In this document: piece after piece, positions 21,251 through 33,949 of the stretch
Position numbering within the stretch: the first letter of the stretch is position 1
Layout of the letters: the number at the start of each line of letters is the position of its first letter
Source of the DNA: Posidonia oceanica
Taxonomy: Eukaryota; Streptophyta; Magnoliopsida; Alismatales; Posidoniaceae
DNA length: 64,000 nt
NCBI GenBank assembly: GCA_037176725.1
Contig: JAZBRS010000020.1
Coordinates: 97,420,501 to 97,484,500, forward strand
Reading direction: 5' to 3'
The notes under the pieces: generated by a model
What the model was told of the DNA's origin: nothing
What the model saw: only the letters and a program-made list of their open reading frames with translations
Databases searched by the model: none
Position numbers and translations under genes: made by a program

Positions 21251-24200
21251 TGTAGTAATCCTGAATTCTGATCGTCCATGCATGTTACCAAAGCTTGCGT
21301 GCACCGATCAAAATAGGCTCACTATATGAAGCTGGATCCGAGGGAAGAAACTCGACTCGAAAACGCTGGCAAAAGAAAAGAAAAGAAATGATAAGACAAA
21401 TCGGAGTCGCCACCAGGTCTATTGAATTGGAAGATAGGGAAAACCAGGGGTTAAGCATGAAAAGACATGCAAAATCAGATGCAAGGAGAGGCAAAGGGAT
21501 GCAATGCTAAGCTAAACAATGCTATGCTATGCTATACTATGCTATGCTATGACTCATGCCTAGGATAAAGGAAAGGTCGATGCGAGCCAAGAGAAAGGGC
21601 AAGGACTTTGGTTATGCACGGGGAAGGTGTTAGGCGCCCCCGATACGTCCGAGAGTCGGTCTTTCTTAGGCAATCTCGCGCTAATGCAGGGAATTGCTAG
21701 CCTAATGCCTAAATGCCATAAATGCCTACTTGCTATGCATTGGAAATAAATGTGCGATCTATGTGCTCAGCCACGCTGCTAGTGTTCCGAACAGGGCGGA
21801 CCCTGGTTCGTGAGAACTCCTAAGCAGTAAGCATCATAGCCCTAAGTGCAGATGCAGGCGATAAAGCAAAACTACGGGGAAACCAAGCAATGCAAGCGAC
21901 ATGCAAGCGCTAAAGCAAAACAGCTACGGAAAATGGTGAGCGAAGCGAAATCGGCGCTTTAAAATGGCTGTCAAACATCTACAAGTATTGGACGCTGGCA
22001 ACACCAGCGTCCAACGTTGGACGCTAGGATTGCTGGCGTCCAACACCTGCTGGAGGCAAACAGCATGCAATTTTGGAAAAACAATGCAATCTAGCTACAT
22101 GGATGCAATACAGATGCAAGAATGCGACTAAATGGGTGCATGACATGCAAGACTAACCTAATAGAAGATTAGAAGAGGAATCGGAGCAAGGAACAAGCCA
22201 GAATCAAGGATCCATGCAAGCAGGTTGTTGGACGCCGGTAGGCTGGGCGTCCAACATTAGACGCCAGAGTGGCAGGCATCTAACACAGGCCAGAAGACAG
22301 AGGAGAGAAAGAAGCACACAAAAGCAAAATAAAAATGGATACATGCATTTGGGCTACTGGGGATGAGCATGGGGCAAACATACAAGCATGGGATCACAAA
22401 GAAACCAGAAAGAACCTTACCTGTAGCCTGTGCCAGGTCAGAGACACAACCTGGTCGTTGGACGCAAGCTAGGCCGACGTCCAATGTTGGACGCCAGCAC
22501 CAGCAGCGTACAACGCCCTGGGAGGCACAGCACACTAAGAAATATGCATAAAATAGCAAAATAATCCAAAGAAATTAAAGAACAGTTGCTAAAGAGGTTA
22601 AGCATGCATGGTAACACAGGAGACATGCAAGCAAGGAGATCAGAACGACATGCAAGCTTCAAACAACAAGATGAGGAGCCAGGACGTTGGACGCTAGAGC
22701 CAGCAGCGTCCAACGTTGGACGTTGAAGGCTCTGGCGTCCAACGGCCAAAGCATGCAGACTCACCTGTACTAAAGGGGGAGCTCAGCTCTGACCCCACCT
22801 ATATGCATGCAAATAAACCAAGGCATACCAGAGCAAAATAAGCATCCACAGCAAACATGGCAAGCATTTATCCAAGAGGACAAGATAAAAAGGAAGCATG
22901 CATAAGAATATAGGGTTGAAACTTGCAAAAGATAGGCATAAATCTTGAGAAGACCTAGCAAACCTAAGCATGGTTGCCATAGGGGCCAGGCATCTCTAAG
23001 CAAGCATGAATCAAGAAAGAGCTTCAAAAATAGGCAAGATGTAGGCATGGCAACAAGCTACAGCTAACAGATGTGTTGGACACTAGGTGAACCAGTGTCC
23101 AACGTTGGACGCGGCTCACCTTAGCGTCCAACACAGGCAGATGGCAAACTGATATCAAAGCATGCAAAGAGGATTCAAACAAGCATGGAATAGGCAAATA
23201 GGCATTGCATAGCATCAGAGAACACTTAAGGAAGCATATAGCATGGATTTACAGAAAAGCATGCAATAACAAAGCATGGAAGGCATCAAAACAGGAGCAA
23301 GGCAAGGCAGAGTGTTGGACGTCGGCCTAGGCCGCGTCCAACGTTAGACGCACCAGCTGGTGCGTCCAACACACTGAACTCCTTCTTCACTGCGAATCAC
23401 GACCAAAAGGATTCAAAAAAATTGTAAAACTGCATGAGGACGTACTACTAAGCATGCAAGACCTAAGGGGATGGAGTGCTTACCGTTTGACGGCCTGGAA
23501 CGGCAGCTCCACCTCGCTTGCAGGAGTTGCGGACGTGCTGACAGCAGCTACTTCGGTAAGGTCGCGTGAGGTGCTCGGAGCTCCGGAGGAGGTCGTGAAG
23601 GGTTGAGGACGGAGAGGGGAGTGCGCTCTACGCTCTGGAGGTGGCCAATTTCCTCTGGACTTAGTGTGGTGACTGTGGCAATGGCATGAACATCTGGTTT
23701 TGTTGCAGCTCGCATGGGTTCAAGTGCTGACAGAGGTGTTTGCAGGTCAAATTCTGACGAATTCAGGTGGTGGCAGGTGCGGATGAGTGTGGGAAGCCCA
23801 CGAGGATTGTCAGAGGAGGGCGTGGGTGTTGTCAGAAGGCTGGCGAGGTCAAGGCGGTGGCAGGCATGGGCGGCGGAAGTCCGCAGCTGCAGTGAGACGT
23901 TAGAGAGCAGATTAAGGGCTGATCTGGAGAAGATGGGTAGTAACTTAGGTTTGGAAGGTAGTGGATGGCGTGGAGTGGAGGAAGGGACGGGTAGTAAGTG
24001 CGGGGAGGCGGTGGAGTGGACGGGCAGTGAGCTGAAGGGGGCGGAGCAGCCGCTGCTGCACCCGAGTCGTTGGACACCAGACCAGAGGGCGTCCAACGTT
24101 GGACGCTAGCACAGGCCGCGTCCAACGTTGGATGCTGCCTATTCCAGCGTCCAACACACTCAGGTGGCACAAGCTGCAAATGGACTTGGGCTTGGGTCTA

Positions 24201-24297
24201 GAGAAAGGGGTTGAAAAAAAGGGATGCCATTTCGAAATCCACACGAGCCTGCAAAAGAAACAACCAACCTCCAGGCTATCAGAATGGGGTGTCTACA
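21251..24297 (-). repeat. Element A 5' LTR (3,047 bp)
   Basis: This is the partner of 2296-5529, with the same ends and layout. It lacks about 230 bp present in the other copy (breakpoint near 21925) and has one additional palindromic module near 24104-24140. Palindromic clusters lie near 21986, 22228, 22456, 22682, 23075, 23310 and 24067. The hairpin block is at 21608-21655 and the internal primer-site core at 21402-21412. No gene supported. Confidence 0.93.
21986..24155. repeat. Palindromic TTGGACGC/GCGTCCAA clusters (A 5' LTR)
   Basis: Seven clusters match those of the other LTR one for one. The last (24067-24155) has three half-units instead of two, so modules are gained or lost. GCGTCCAACGTTGGACGC is intact near 22010 and 22706. 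Confidence 0.85.
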
Positions 24298-24302
24298 CAA
24301 GC
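24298..24302. repeat. Target site duplication of element A, right copy (CAAGC)
   Basis: Exact repeat of 2291-2295. Confidence 0.93.
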
Positions 24303-25835
24303 CCTTTTCTTTTTTATTTTCCTTATTTTCTTTTTTTCCTCACGGGCCCAGCCCATTTCCTTCTTCTTCTCCACCTGCCTCCATCATTTCTCTGCAAATC
24401 CTCTTTTCTTCTCCCGTGCAACTGCTCCTCCTTCTTATCTACCACCTCCCTTTTCTCCACCTTATCTGACCACTTACTACCACTCCCATCGCCACTTACT
24501 CCCACCGAAAGCATCCCACCGAACGCGCCCTCACACACCCTCACGGCCGGCCTCTGCACAGCTTCACTTCATAGCCACATCCCACTGTCCCAAGCATCGC
24601 CTTACCCCTTGACTGCCTCCTGTGCACTCTCCTCACCTCACACAATCTCCAGAGAACGCAACGCACCCCCTAGCACCCAGAATTTCCCTAGAATTCCCCC
24701 AGCACCGATAGCATCAGGAATTCCCCACCGCACGCACCCACTGCAAACCACCGCACCTAGCCCCGCACGTGCCCCAGCTCACCACCATCGCCCTCCCTAG
24801 CCTCCCACGATCCCAGAGAGCGTGTGAGAAGCCGGAGAGAGCCACAGCACCACCTAAGCCACCGTAATTCCCGCAGTCCACCCAAAAATCCCATTTTCCT
24901 TTCTAAGAAGTGGAAGCAACTTCTGTTTGGCTCCGGACCATCCTCGCGACACCTGCAACTCGCACCGATTGCCCCACGCAGCCTCCGACCCACCACACGC
25001 CTCCACGACCCCTCGCCAGACTGCAGCACCCACCGCGCGTCGTCAGCATTCCTCAGCCTCGCGCGCAGGTAACTGGATACATTTTCGAGTTCCTAGCATG
25101 CATGCCTTGCTTACTAGCCCATTAGTTTATTATTTAGTGCTTTATTCTGCTTTTCGAGCTCCGCCGCGAGCTCTTTCTTCTTCGACGATGGCTAGCCCTG
25201 CTGACGCCAGATCGGCGCTCTGGGCTATCGCCGCCCCTCCGCTGCCTCCCGGCAGCTTCCCCTTGCCTCCTACAGCTCACTCCAGCGCCTTGCCGCAGCA
25301 GCAGCAGCCTCCTCCGTCGCCTAGCCTCGCTGGAATTCTCTGCAAAATTTGCAGAGATCGGCTGGTAGCTCTGCAGCCCTCTGCGCTCCGCTCGTGCCCC
25401 TGGCACCGCCACAGCAGTCATCCGCAGCCTCCTAGGCCTCCAGCCGGGCCCGCAGCACGTCGGAACCACCGCGCAGCACTCGTCTTCTCCGATCAACCTC
25501 TGCAACCGCCGCTGCGCTCTAGGCCCCCGCAGCCCTCTGGATTGCTCCCCGAGCTCCGCCGTACCTCCAGGAGTCCATCCCAGCCTCGCCCGCCATCTTT
25601 CGCAGCCTCCAGCACCTACTCCGACGCTGGCCACCTCTGTAGAAATCCAGCCACGTCGCTAGAGCAACTCCGGCACCCTCCTGTGCTGCCGAGCTCCGGT
25701 GCACTAGCTCCAGCCTCTTGGGCCCTCAGCCGGGCCCGCTGCTCGCCGGACCGCTGCCTCCTCCTCCTTTTTCTCTGGTTGCGGTGCTGCAGTGTCGGGC
25801 GACACTGTAGCACTATAGCTGCTTAAGTTAGTTTT

Positions 25836-27300
25836 TTGTTAATTTCGTTAATTAATTGCTGCATTGCATGTCGGTCCCAAGGTTTATTTTTGTTTGCATT
25901 TGGGTCCTTGCATCAATCAGAATCATTTAAATTTGCATTTAAACTATACTGCATTAAAATAAAATACTGCATGTTTCTCTATTTGCATTTCAGTCCCTTT
26001 TTAGCTTCAGTAACTTAAATTTGTTTGCATGCATTGCATTTAGGTCCCTAAGTTTATTAATATTTGCATCTAGGTCCTGCATCAATTAAAAGCATTTAAT
26101 TCAGCATTTTTAATCCTATTGCATTGCATTTAAGTTCTCTGTTTTATTTTATTTGCATCTAGGTCCTTAATTAATTCAGCATGCATTTAATTCCAGCATT
26201 TTACATTACTGCATTGCATTTACATCCCCATACTTTAATTTATTTGCATCTAGGTCCTTAAATAAATCACAACCTGCATGATATCTTTAATTTTATTTTT
26301 GCTGCATTGCATTTGCATCCTTGGCATTTAGTTTAATTGCATATCAGTCCTCTGTCAATTGAGCATTCATTAAAATGGCATTTTTACCTTTATTGCATTA
26401 CTGAAAAGCCCTGCATGTTCTGAAAATTGCATTTAAGTCCTGTAACATGTTTACATGTGATTTAAATGTGATTTTCTAACTTTATTGCATTGTAAATAAG
26501 TCCTGATGGTTTTAATATTTGCATTTAGGTCCTGTTTTGTTATAAACTGTGATTTAAATGTAAGTATTAACCTTATTACATTGCAATAAAGCCCAGCAAG
26601 TTTTAAAAATTGCATTAAGGTCCTTGCCTGCCTTTTGAAGTCCTTTAATTGCATTTCTTTTTAACTACATTTCACTACATGCTAATTTTGCACTTCATTT
26701 AACTACATTAAGGACTTGCCTGCATCTAGAAGTCTTTTAATTGCATTTCTAAAGCTAATCTGGCATTGCATTTTAGTCTTGCACTAAGTTTTAATTACAT
26801 ATAAGTCCTGCTTGCATCTAGATGCCATTAAATGCTATGTTTTAACTTCATTGGCATTGCATTTGCATCCTGCATTTGCATCCTGCATTTGCATATAAGC
26901 CCTGCATGCATTTATCTTTGCATTCAGCATCATTTAGCTACCATATTGCACTGCAATCATGTACAACAGTCATTTTAATTGCATATCTTAACTGTTGCAT
27001 GCTTTAATCTTTGCCATTGCATTGCACATCATCTGGCATGTTTTCCTACATTGCATATAGGCCCACATGTTGCATGCATTTGCATTTCTAGCCCTGCATT
27101 GCATTTAAACCCTGTATTTTTCTAAAATTGCACATAGGTCCCTACAGTTTCTTAAAATTGCACATAGGTCCCTGCATCTGCATCCTTGCATGCATAGCAT
27201 CCCCACATCATTGCATGTAGTTCCCCTACATTCATTTAGATATTGCTAGTCTCCTAGCATGTAAGACACCTTACATTGCACACACTTAGGGCTAATTTTA
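25836..27300 (+). repeat. Degenerate TTGCATTTAGGTCCT repeats (B LTR)
   Basis: About twenty occurrences of TGCAT(T/C)TAGGTCC or TGCATTTAAGTCC variants occur every 50-90 bases in AT-rich sequence. The E LTR has the same pattern at 42650-44010. The unit is too diverged for a simple recent tandem array. Confidence 0.7.
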
Positions 27301-27597
27301 CACTTAGACCCCTGTTTAGCCCGCTTTTGCTGGCCCTTGAGCCATCTGACTCGCAATCTGAATAACGTTTGATCGGATCATTGGATCTTCGTGATCTAAC
27401 TATCCAGGTCTTCCCAGTTGAATGATCTTTCATTTAAACCAAAGTTATCTCAGGTCAGGTCTCAGAACATCAAGATAAGCCCAGCTGAAGCACTGCATAG
27501 CATCCATTGCCTTATCATTTGCATTGCATGCATTGTTCCCGCATTCTGTCTTCTCATGCATGTAGAATAGGCTTTGCCGCACCCACTTTTGTTTTCG

Positions 27598-28195
27598 CTT
27601 GCATTTGCATCGTTTTGCGTGTCGGTATTTTTTTTATTTGCATATCGCTTGCATTTACATCATTTTGCGTGCCCGCATTTGTTTTATTTGCATATCGCTT
27701 GCATTTGCATCGTTTTGCATGTCGGTATTTGTTTTATTTGTATATCGCTTGCATTTGCATCGTTTTGCATGCCAGCATTTGTTTTATTTGCATATCGCTT
27801 GCATTTGCATCGTTTTACGTGCCGCATTTGTTTTATTTACATATCGCTTGCATTTTCAACATTTCGCGTGCCAGCATTTGTTTTATTTGCATATCGCTTG
27901 CATTTGCACCATTTTGCGTGCCCGCATTTGTTTTATTTGCATATCTCTAGCATTTGCATCGTTTTGCGTGCCCGCTTTGTTTTCTTTTGCATATCACTAG
28001 CATTTACATCGTTTTGCATGCCCACTTTTGTTTTCCCTTGTATTGCACCGTTTTACATGCCCGCTTTTGTTTTCCCTTGCATGTCGCCTGCATTTGCACC
28101 GTTTTCCGTGCCTGCTTTCACTTTCCCTTGCATGTCATTTTGCATTGCACGTTTTCGTCGCTGTTTTGTTTTATCGCCTGCATTTGCATTAGAGC
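27598..28195 (+). repeat. 50-bp minisatellite in the B LTR (about 11 copies)
   Basis: The unit has the form CTTGCATTTGCATCGTTTTG followed by a GTGCCNGCATTTGTTTTATT-type half. Starts are near 27598, 27649, 27699, 27749, 27799, 27848, 27898, 27948 and 27998, with shorter diverged copies to 28195. Long open frames rich in Cys/Ile/Phe are artefacts. Confidence 0.85.
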
Positions 28196-28419
28196 AATGA
28201 CGCTTACTGCCTAGGAGTTCTCACGAACTAGGGCTTGCCCATTCGAAACACTAGCAGCGTTGCTGAGCACATAGATAGCACGTTTAATTCCCTACACGCA
28301 TCTTAGCACCTAGAGCATACATTAGAGCATGCAATCAGACATTCATGGCATTTAGGCACTTGGCATGCATCTTCCTGCATCTGCGAGCGAGATAGCCTAA
28401 GAAAGATCGATTTTCGGAC

Positions 28420-28656
28420 GTATCGGGGGTGCCTAACACCTTCCCCGTGCGTAATAAGAGTCCTTGCCCTTTCTCTTGGCTCGCAATGACCATTCCCTTC
28501 ATCCTAGGCACGAGTCATAGCATAGTGTAGCATGGCATTGCATCGCATAGCATTGCATCCCTCTACATCCTTTCTGCCTCCGATTTTGCATGTCTTTTCA
28601 TGCATTTCCCTCGATTTTCCTTGTCTCCCAATTTAATAGACATGGTGGTGACTCTG
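28420..28656 (+). promoter_or_regulatory. Conserved LTR 3' blocks in element B
   Basis: GGGGGTGCCTAACACCTTCC (28424-28443) forms the conserved hairpin. TGGTGACTCTG at 28646-28656 is the LTR-internal copy of the primer-site core, here with one C-to-T change. Confidence 0.6.
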
Positions 28657-28809
28657 ATTTGTCTTATCATTTCTTTTTCTTCTTTTGCCAGCATTTCGGA
28701 GTCAAGTTTCTTTCCTCAGATTCCGCCACACATAGTGAACCTATTTCTGATTGGTGCATGTGAGCTTTGGCATCATGCATGGACGATCCAAATTTCAAGA
28801 TTACTACAG

Positions 28810-28827
28810 TGGCGACTCTACTAGGGA
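28810..28827 (+). other. Primer-binding site of element B
   Basis: TGGCGACTCTACTAGGGA begins two bases after the LTR end. It differs from the E site by two G-to-A changes. Confidence 0.85.
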
Positions 28828-29981
28828 GATGGGAATCACCAACGGATACTCTGCTGAAGATTCCAGACTCCGGCTTTCGTTCCTGGCTTTCTCGTCGCTT
28901 GTGCTTTGCATTTCTTTGCTTGCCTTGTGCTTTTGCATGCCTTGTCTGTCTACTTGCCTTGCCTGCTTACATGCTTTATTACTTGCTTTGCTTTTACATG
29001 CTTTACTGCTTGCCTACCTTTACTTGCTTTATTTACCCACTTATTCTCGCTTTATTTCCTGCATGGCATGTCTAAACACTTGCTTGGCGCATTGTGCATG
29101 CCTTTTGAGTGATGAATGCTTTCTTTTACACCGATGCTATGCCACTGCACCTGCACATGCCATGCATACTTGCCTTTTGCTATGATGAGTGTTTTCCCTT
29201 TCACTATCATGCCCACAGCACTAGTATATACGCATTCCTTTTGCAATGATTTGTGTTGTTTACTTGCCATGACTGGGTGATTTTCTTCCCCTTTTGCACT
29301 TAGCCTAAGGACAATTAGAGAGTAATTGCTTCCCCCACGGCTAACTAAAAACAACAAGTAAAAAGAATCATCTCTAGGAGCAACTAGAGACTGCAACACA
29401 CCTGCACCCCCCTGAGTTAATAAAATGCGCAAGATAAAACTCGAAGCATTTGCATAAAGCATCATATAGGGCATGCATTCTTCTTATCTGAGTCCTCCTA
29501 CAGTCTGAGAAGGATAATCCTGGTTTCTTGCCCCATCACTTTGGCGTGGTGCAAGTCGGTCAGTCTATCCCCCCTTGTCAGGTGTGAGTAGAAGGTACCA
29601 CCCATGCTTTTGGCAAGGTCAAGGCTCCTAAAGCACCACCCCTATTATACCTGAGCTCTGGCTAGATTTGAGACGTGGGACCTACTTTTTCTAGCCTGAG
29701 TCGGCGATCTGTACACCCATGAGCGTCTGAAGTAGACTACCTACTAGGACACCCTAGATTGGTGAGGGAGAGCATGCTAGAAAGCATACATTTGCATTCA
29801 TGACATACATCAAAGCATTTGCATTTTACTTTCGGGTTTTAACCCTTGTTTTTGCTTACCTTTCGCGCAGAGGTCAGTGAGCGAGTTCCTTTGCTGGAGC
29901 TTGAATGCATTCTCTTACTGACACCCCTGTCGCGACACCTATTCCCGACTATCCTCTTTCGAGCTACTCGCCTTTACAAGG
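28828..29981 (+). other. Element B untranslated leader
   Basis: This is about 1.15 kb between primer site and gag, colinear with the leaders of A, C and E. CATATAGGGCATGCATTC (29465) is the sequence into which B itself inserted in element D. CCTAGATTGGTGAGGGAGAG near 29750 is conserved. The GACACC motif before gag is also shared. No conserved frame. Confidence 0.65.
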
Positions 29982-30050
29982 ATAACTCCTCCTAGGATTC
30001 GTCCTCTTGCCTCCTATCGCAGCCCAGTGATCACTCGTTCTCGGTCAGCA

Positions 30051-31385
30051 ATGGCCCAGTTTGTTGGTGATTCCCAGGCTCCTGTTGCCCCGAAGGGGGT
30101 TCCCGTTTCGGCCCCTCCGACTCTTGCTTTGGTTCCCTTTGTACCAATGTCTCCTTCTCCGGTACAGTTGTCTCCCTTCTATTCTATGGGGCAGTGGCAG
30201 ACTCCGTCGGACTCGGTTGCCGAGTCCATCTTGGTATCCGCCGCCTGCGCTCCCGAGGCGCCACTGACTCCTCCTTCTCAGGGTTATGTCACTTTTGACA
30301 CCCACCCTGCTGCGGCGACTTTCGCCTTAGGACCTCAGCCTCCTAGACAGTCTGCGTCCCGACCGCTTGACTCTGGTCCCCCGCTGGTCCTACAACTCAG
30401 CATACCTACTGACGGGTCCCCTAAGGCACAGTATCGGGAGCTGATGGAGACTGCACAGAGACTGTAGGGCATGGCTCTATCTCTTCGCCCTTCCTTCACT
30501 CCTGCTGCTCCCGAGGCTCCGCTGCGGCTTGCTCTTGCATCGTAGTCATTCCCTTCAACACTCCCGCCCAAACCATCACCCCAGCTACTCACTGCTCCGG
30601 CAATGGGGGCTCAGCTTCCGCCTCCTGCATATGCACAACACATTGCACAGCATCCTCCTCTGCCACCTGGTGGCTAGTCCTTTGGGCTGGTTGGAGTGCA
30701 GTACCCCTCAGGCCCGCCGCCCAGCACCACGCCGGTGCAGCAACTGATGCTCCAGCACTCTGCATCACACACTGCACTGCATGTTAGTTACTCCTACCCC
30801 CTGCATCAGCAATCCCCTACCCTAGGATACTTTCCTACACACACAGCACATCTACACGGATACGCCACCCATCCCATCGCTCCACCAGGCAACGCGATGG
30901 TGAATCCGAAGGAGCACCTCGGTGCGTCCTTTTGGGCGTATGTGGCCCCTGCCCCTACTGCACCACCTCCTTTGGCAGTAGCTCCTGAATCCAACGACGA
31001 CAGGTTCGCCGTTTTGGAGAAAGCACATCGACAAGTGCAGGGTACAGAACTCCAGTCCTACCAGTTCTGGGACCTCTGTTACTTCCCAGAGGCGGTGCTC
31101 CCACCGAAGTTTCGCATCCCGGTCTTCGAAAAGCACAATGGTAGAGGCTGTCCAATCGCACACTTGAAGGCATACTGTGAAGATCTCGCTCAGCTCCAGG
31201 TTGACGAGAGGTTGCTTATCTGCTTGTTCCAGAAAAGTCTAACTGGCCCTGTGCTCAAGTGGTTCACCTCACTTGATATGGCCACCATCAAGACGTGGAA
31301 CGACCTCAACCAGGCATTCCTGGGACAATATTCCTTCAACCTGGACCTAGTCCCCAAGCACGTAGACCTGGTCGCAACAAAGTAG
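30051..31385 (+). pseudogene. Gag N-terminal and core region of element B
   Basis: A proline-rich N-terminus is followed by the gag core with VLPPKFRIPVFEKHNGRGCP, CLFQKSLTGPVLKWFTSLDM and TWNDLNQAFLGQYSFNLDLV (31090-31350). Stops at 30465, 30543, 30675 and 31383 each replace a Gln codon seen in element A. Role as in A: particle shell formation. Confidence 0.87.
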
Positions 31386-33235
31386 AACCCCGGCGAGCCG
31401 TTTGGGGAGTATGTCGGCCATTGGTGCACCCTTGCTTCACAGGTTCGAGACAAACCCTCTGACGAGGAGTCCCTCGAGATTGTGATTGGAGGTGCGCAGC
31501 CCGCTACTAGGGCTGTGCTCAGCATTCAACCCGTCACAACCTTCACAACACTGATTCGGGCTGGCACCCGTGTGGAGAGTTCACTACGGAGTGGCAACTT
31601 CCCAGCGCTCTCTGTGTTTGCTAAGTAGGCAGCCATAAGCAGCAGCACCAGCAGTAGCAACACCAACAGCACCAGCAGCAACACCAGCAACAACAGTAGC
31701 GGTAGCACTAGCAGCCGTCCTAAGAAGGACTCGCCGAAACCCGCTGTTGCGTACGTCAACCCAACACCAGTGCCTGTTTTGCTGTCGGTTCAGACTCCCC
31801 CGAATCAGGTAGTGTACGCACCAGCACCTAGGACACACCCCACACCACAAATCACTACCATCGCCCAACCGGTGTATCTTGCCGCACCAGTCTGGCAAGC
31901 ACAGCCCCAGGGGCCAAGGCGACCATTCAGAGAGTGGCATTAATTCACCCCACTGGTGGAACTGCTGAATGTCGTTCTCCCCAAGGTCGCGTCATATCTG
32001 AGGTTTCCCGAGATTCACCTGCCGCCAAATCCACTTTTGTATTGGCATAAGGCGAATCTCTTTTGCGACTTTCATTGAGCCGTAGGGCACTTGACGAACA
32101 GTTGCCTCACTTTGCGGGACGCCATTCAGAATCTGATCAAATCGGGAACGATTGCGATCCACACGCACGAGGCATCCACATTAGCTCCTCCATCAGCATC
32201 AGCCCCTGCATTAGCATTAGCATCCCCTCATCCCAGCATCGTCCATCAGCCCCTACATTAGCATTAGCATCCCCTCATCCCAGCATCGTCCATCAGCCCC
32301 TGCTGGAGCATTCCAATCCAGAAGACGTGGGGACCTCGGGAATCTATTCTCTCTCCCCTTCTAGGCCTACTACGTCTGTGGTAGACCCCTTTGAGCTCAT
32401 TCATGATGTCTCAGAACCTTTTCCTATCTCTCTCTACCATGTGGCTATCGCCGGCTCTGAGTCTGGAATTCTTATGATCCGACCGCGTGCCAGGCCGGAG
32501 TGCTCCTCCGTGTAGCCCGCCATGCATCCTCAGGCTCCTACCCTTGTCTACCTCCAGGCAAGACCCTAAGCCCCTGCCTCCATCCTAGGAAGACCCCAGA
32601 TAGGACCCCCTGTCTGCCTACTAGCTAGGCCTCAAACAGGGCCCTCATTGCCTTCCCAGCAGTATCACCCTTTTCCCCATCTCCCAACCAGTGCCCCTGT
32701 AGCCCCTCTTGTGCTCGCAGCACATGCTCCCGCGGTTATTAACTTAACCCGGATCACCCATCGCGTGCTCTACAACTACACCACAGAAACGTGTGCGGAA
32801 GTCACGTGAACAGGGAGAGTATACAAGCCCGCAGCACTGGTGGTAAGGCCCAGCCGTCCAGCACCCGCTGTACCCCCACCAGCAAGCCAACCTGCAGCAC
32901 CTCCAGCATCAGGCCAACCCCCTGCATGTAGCCCCACAGAGCCTACCCCTAGAGCATCTCCTTCTACCACCAAAAAGTCGCACCACAAGGCCGACATCAC
33001 CTCCCAGCTTAGGAGGGTCAAAGCAGACATCTCAATTTAGGACCTTATACACTCCTCTTCTAAACACCGCAAGGCTTTCCTCCAAGTGTTCCAAGCAACC
33101 CATGTGTCCCAAGCTATAGAGCCTGCAGCCCTGGAAAGCATGGTTGGCATCATCGCAGAGCCCCAGATCATCTCTTTCACGAGCGATGAGCTACCTCCGG
33201 CAGGGATTAATCCCAAATAGCCCCTATTTGTCACG
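31386..33235 (+). pseudogene. Gag C-terminal region of element B
   Basis: Holds a Ser/Thr/Asn repeat stretch (31640-31710), KVASYLRFPE and the zinc knuckle FCDFH.AVGHLTNSC at 32061-32106, with a TGA inside the knuckle. A direct repeat of about 60 bases (CCCTACATTAGCATTAGC...) occurs at 32195-32300. A frame change lies between here and the protease. Confidence 0.75.
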
Positions 33236-33949
33236 ATGCAATACAAAAACTTCCACATTCCCCTGTTGCTGGATGATAATGGATCAGGCCTTAACGTCTG
33301 TCCCTTGCGCACTGCAACCAGGCTCGAATTCAAAGCCGAGGATATCACCCCAGCGATAAAGGGAATGACATCTTTTGACAACACCCACCATGACTCCCTA
33401 GGGATTTTGATTATTCCTCTTGAGATTGGCCCGATCGTCTTCGATGTAGAGTTCTACATTGTCAACTTGGAGTCCAATTTCAATCTTTTGCTTGGGCGCC
33501 CTTCGCTGCATAAGCATCAGGTCATCCCCTCAACCCTCCACCGCATGATCAAGTTTTGCCGCGGCGACGATGTTATTGTTGTCATGGTAGAAAACTTCGA
33601 GAAAGAGCGGATCGAGGTGGTTGCACCCATCTCCTTGCAGACTGTCCCCTTTGACCTTGAGCTTTCTGATGCTTTGTATCGAGTTAATCGATGTGAGCCG
33701 GTTAACTTTATACCTGATCTTGAACACGTCAACTCCTTGGCCGTTCACAGCGACCCCTTCCGGATGGTCGAAAACGTCTATCACAGGTGGGGCTATGTTA
33801 AGGGAACGCTACTCGAGCGTTACGGCAAGGGAATCGCTGAGCCGGTCAGAGTAGCGGAGCATAGAGACTCTGAAGGTCTCGGATACACCCTGCAGTCTAG
33901 CGAAGACAGATCCCAGCAGCCAAAGAATCAAAGCATCGCCATCCCTTAG
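33236..33949 (+). pseudogene. Protease domain of element B
   Basis: FHIPLLLDDNGSGLNVCPL carries the D-N-G-S active site; GILIIPLEIGPIVFDVEFYI and LLLGRPSLHKHQVIPS follow. It ends at a TAG where A has Gln (IPQDLTN). The frame continues into the linker and RT without an intron. Confidence 0.88.

Larger units (their letters stand above)
2296..24297 (-). mobile_element. Element A: complete Tat/Ogre-like LTR retrotransposon
   Basis: The 22,002-bp element lies on the minus strand. It has two LTRs (21251-24297 as 5', 2296-5529 as 3'), TG...CA ends, a CAAGC target duplication, a primer site at 21232-21249 and a polypurine tract at 5530-5543. In its own orientation the order is 5' LTR, about 1.1 kb leader, gag, protease, linker, RT, degenerate RNase H, archaeal-type RNase H, integrase, 1.5 kb post-pol region, sense captured gene, hairpin minisatellite and 3' LTR. 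In a hand comparison of the first roughly 225 aligned LTR bases I count about 14 differences, mostly transitions, so the insertion is not recent. Its many stops make it non-autonomous. It is inserted in the LTR of element B. Confidence 0.95.
24298..28808 (+). mobile_element. Element B 5' LTR, second part
   Basis: The LTR resumes with the pyrimidine-rich tract and runs to GATTACTACA at 28808, directly followed by a primer site. Modules in order: pyrimidine-rich then C-rich sequence (24303-25826), an AT-rich stretch of degenerate TTGCATTTAGGTCCT repeats (25836-27300), a 50-bp minisatellite (27598-28195), and a 3' part shared with A and E that has GTTCTCACGAAC, the GGTGCCTAACACC hairpin block (28420-28475) and an internal primer-site core (28646-28656). 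The last 30 bases resemble the end of the A LTR. Open frames such as 24927-25826 and 27574-28200 lack support from the E LTR and are composition artefacts. Confidence 0.85.

Noticed and set aside
24927..25826. 299-codon open frame in C-rich sequence of the B LTR
   Set aside because: No conserved counterpart in the E LTR, Pro/Ser/Arg-biased composition and position inside an LTR.
27574..28200. Cys/Ile/Phe-rich open frames that look like membrane proteins
   Set aside because: Products of the 50-bp minisatellite; all three frames are open in parts.
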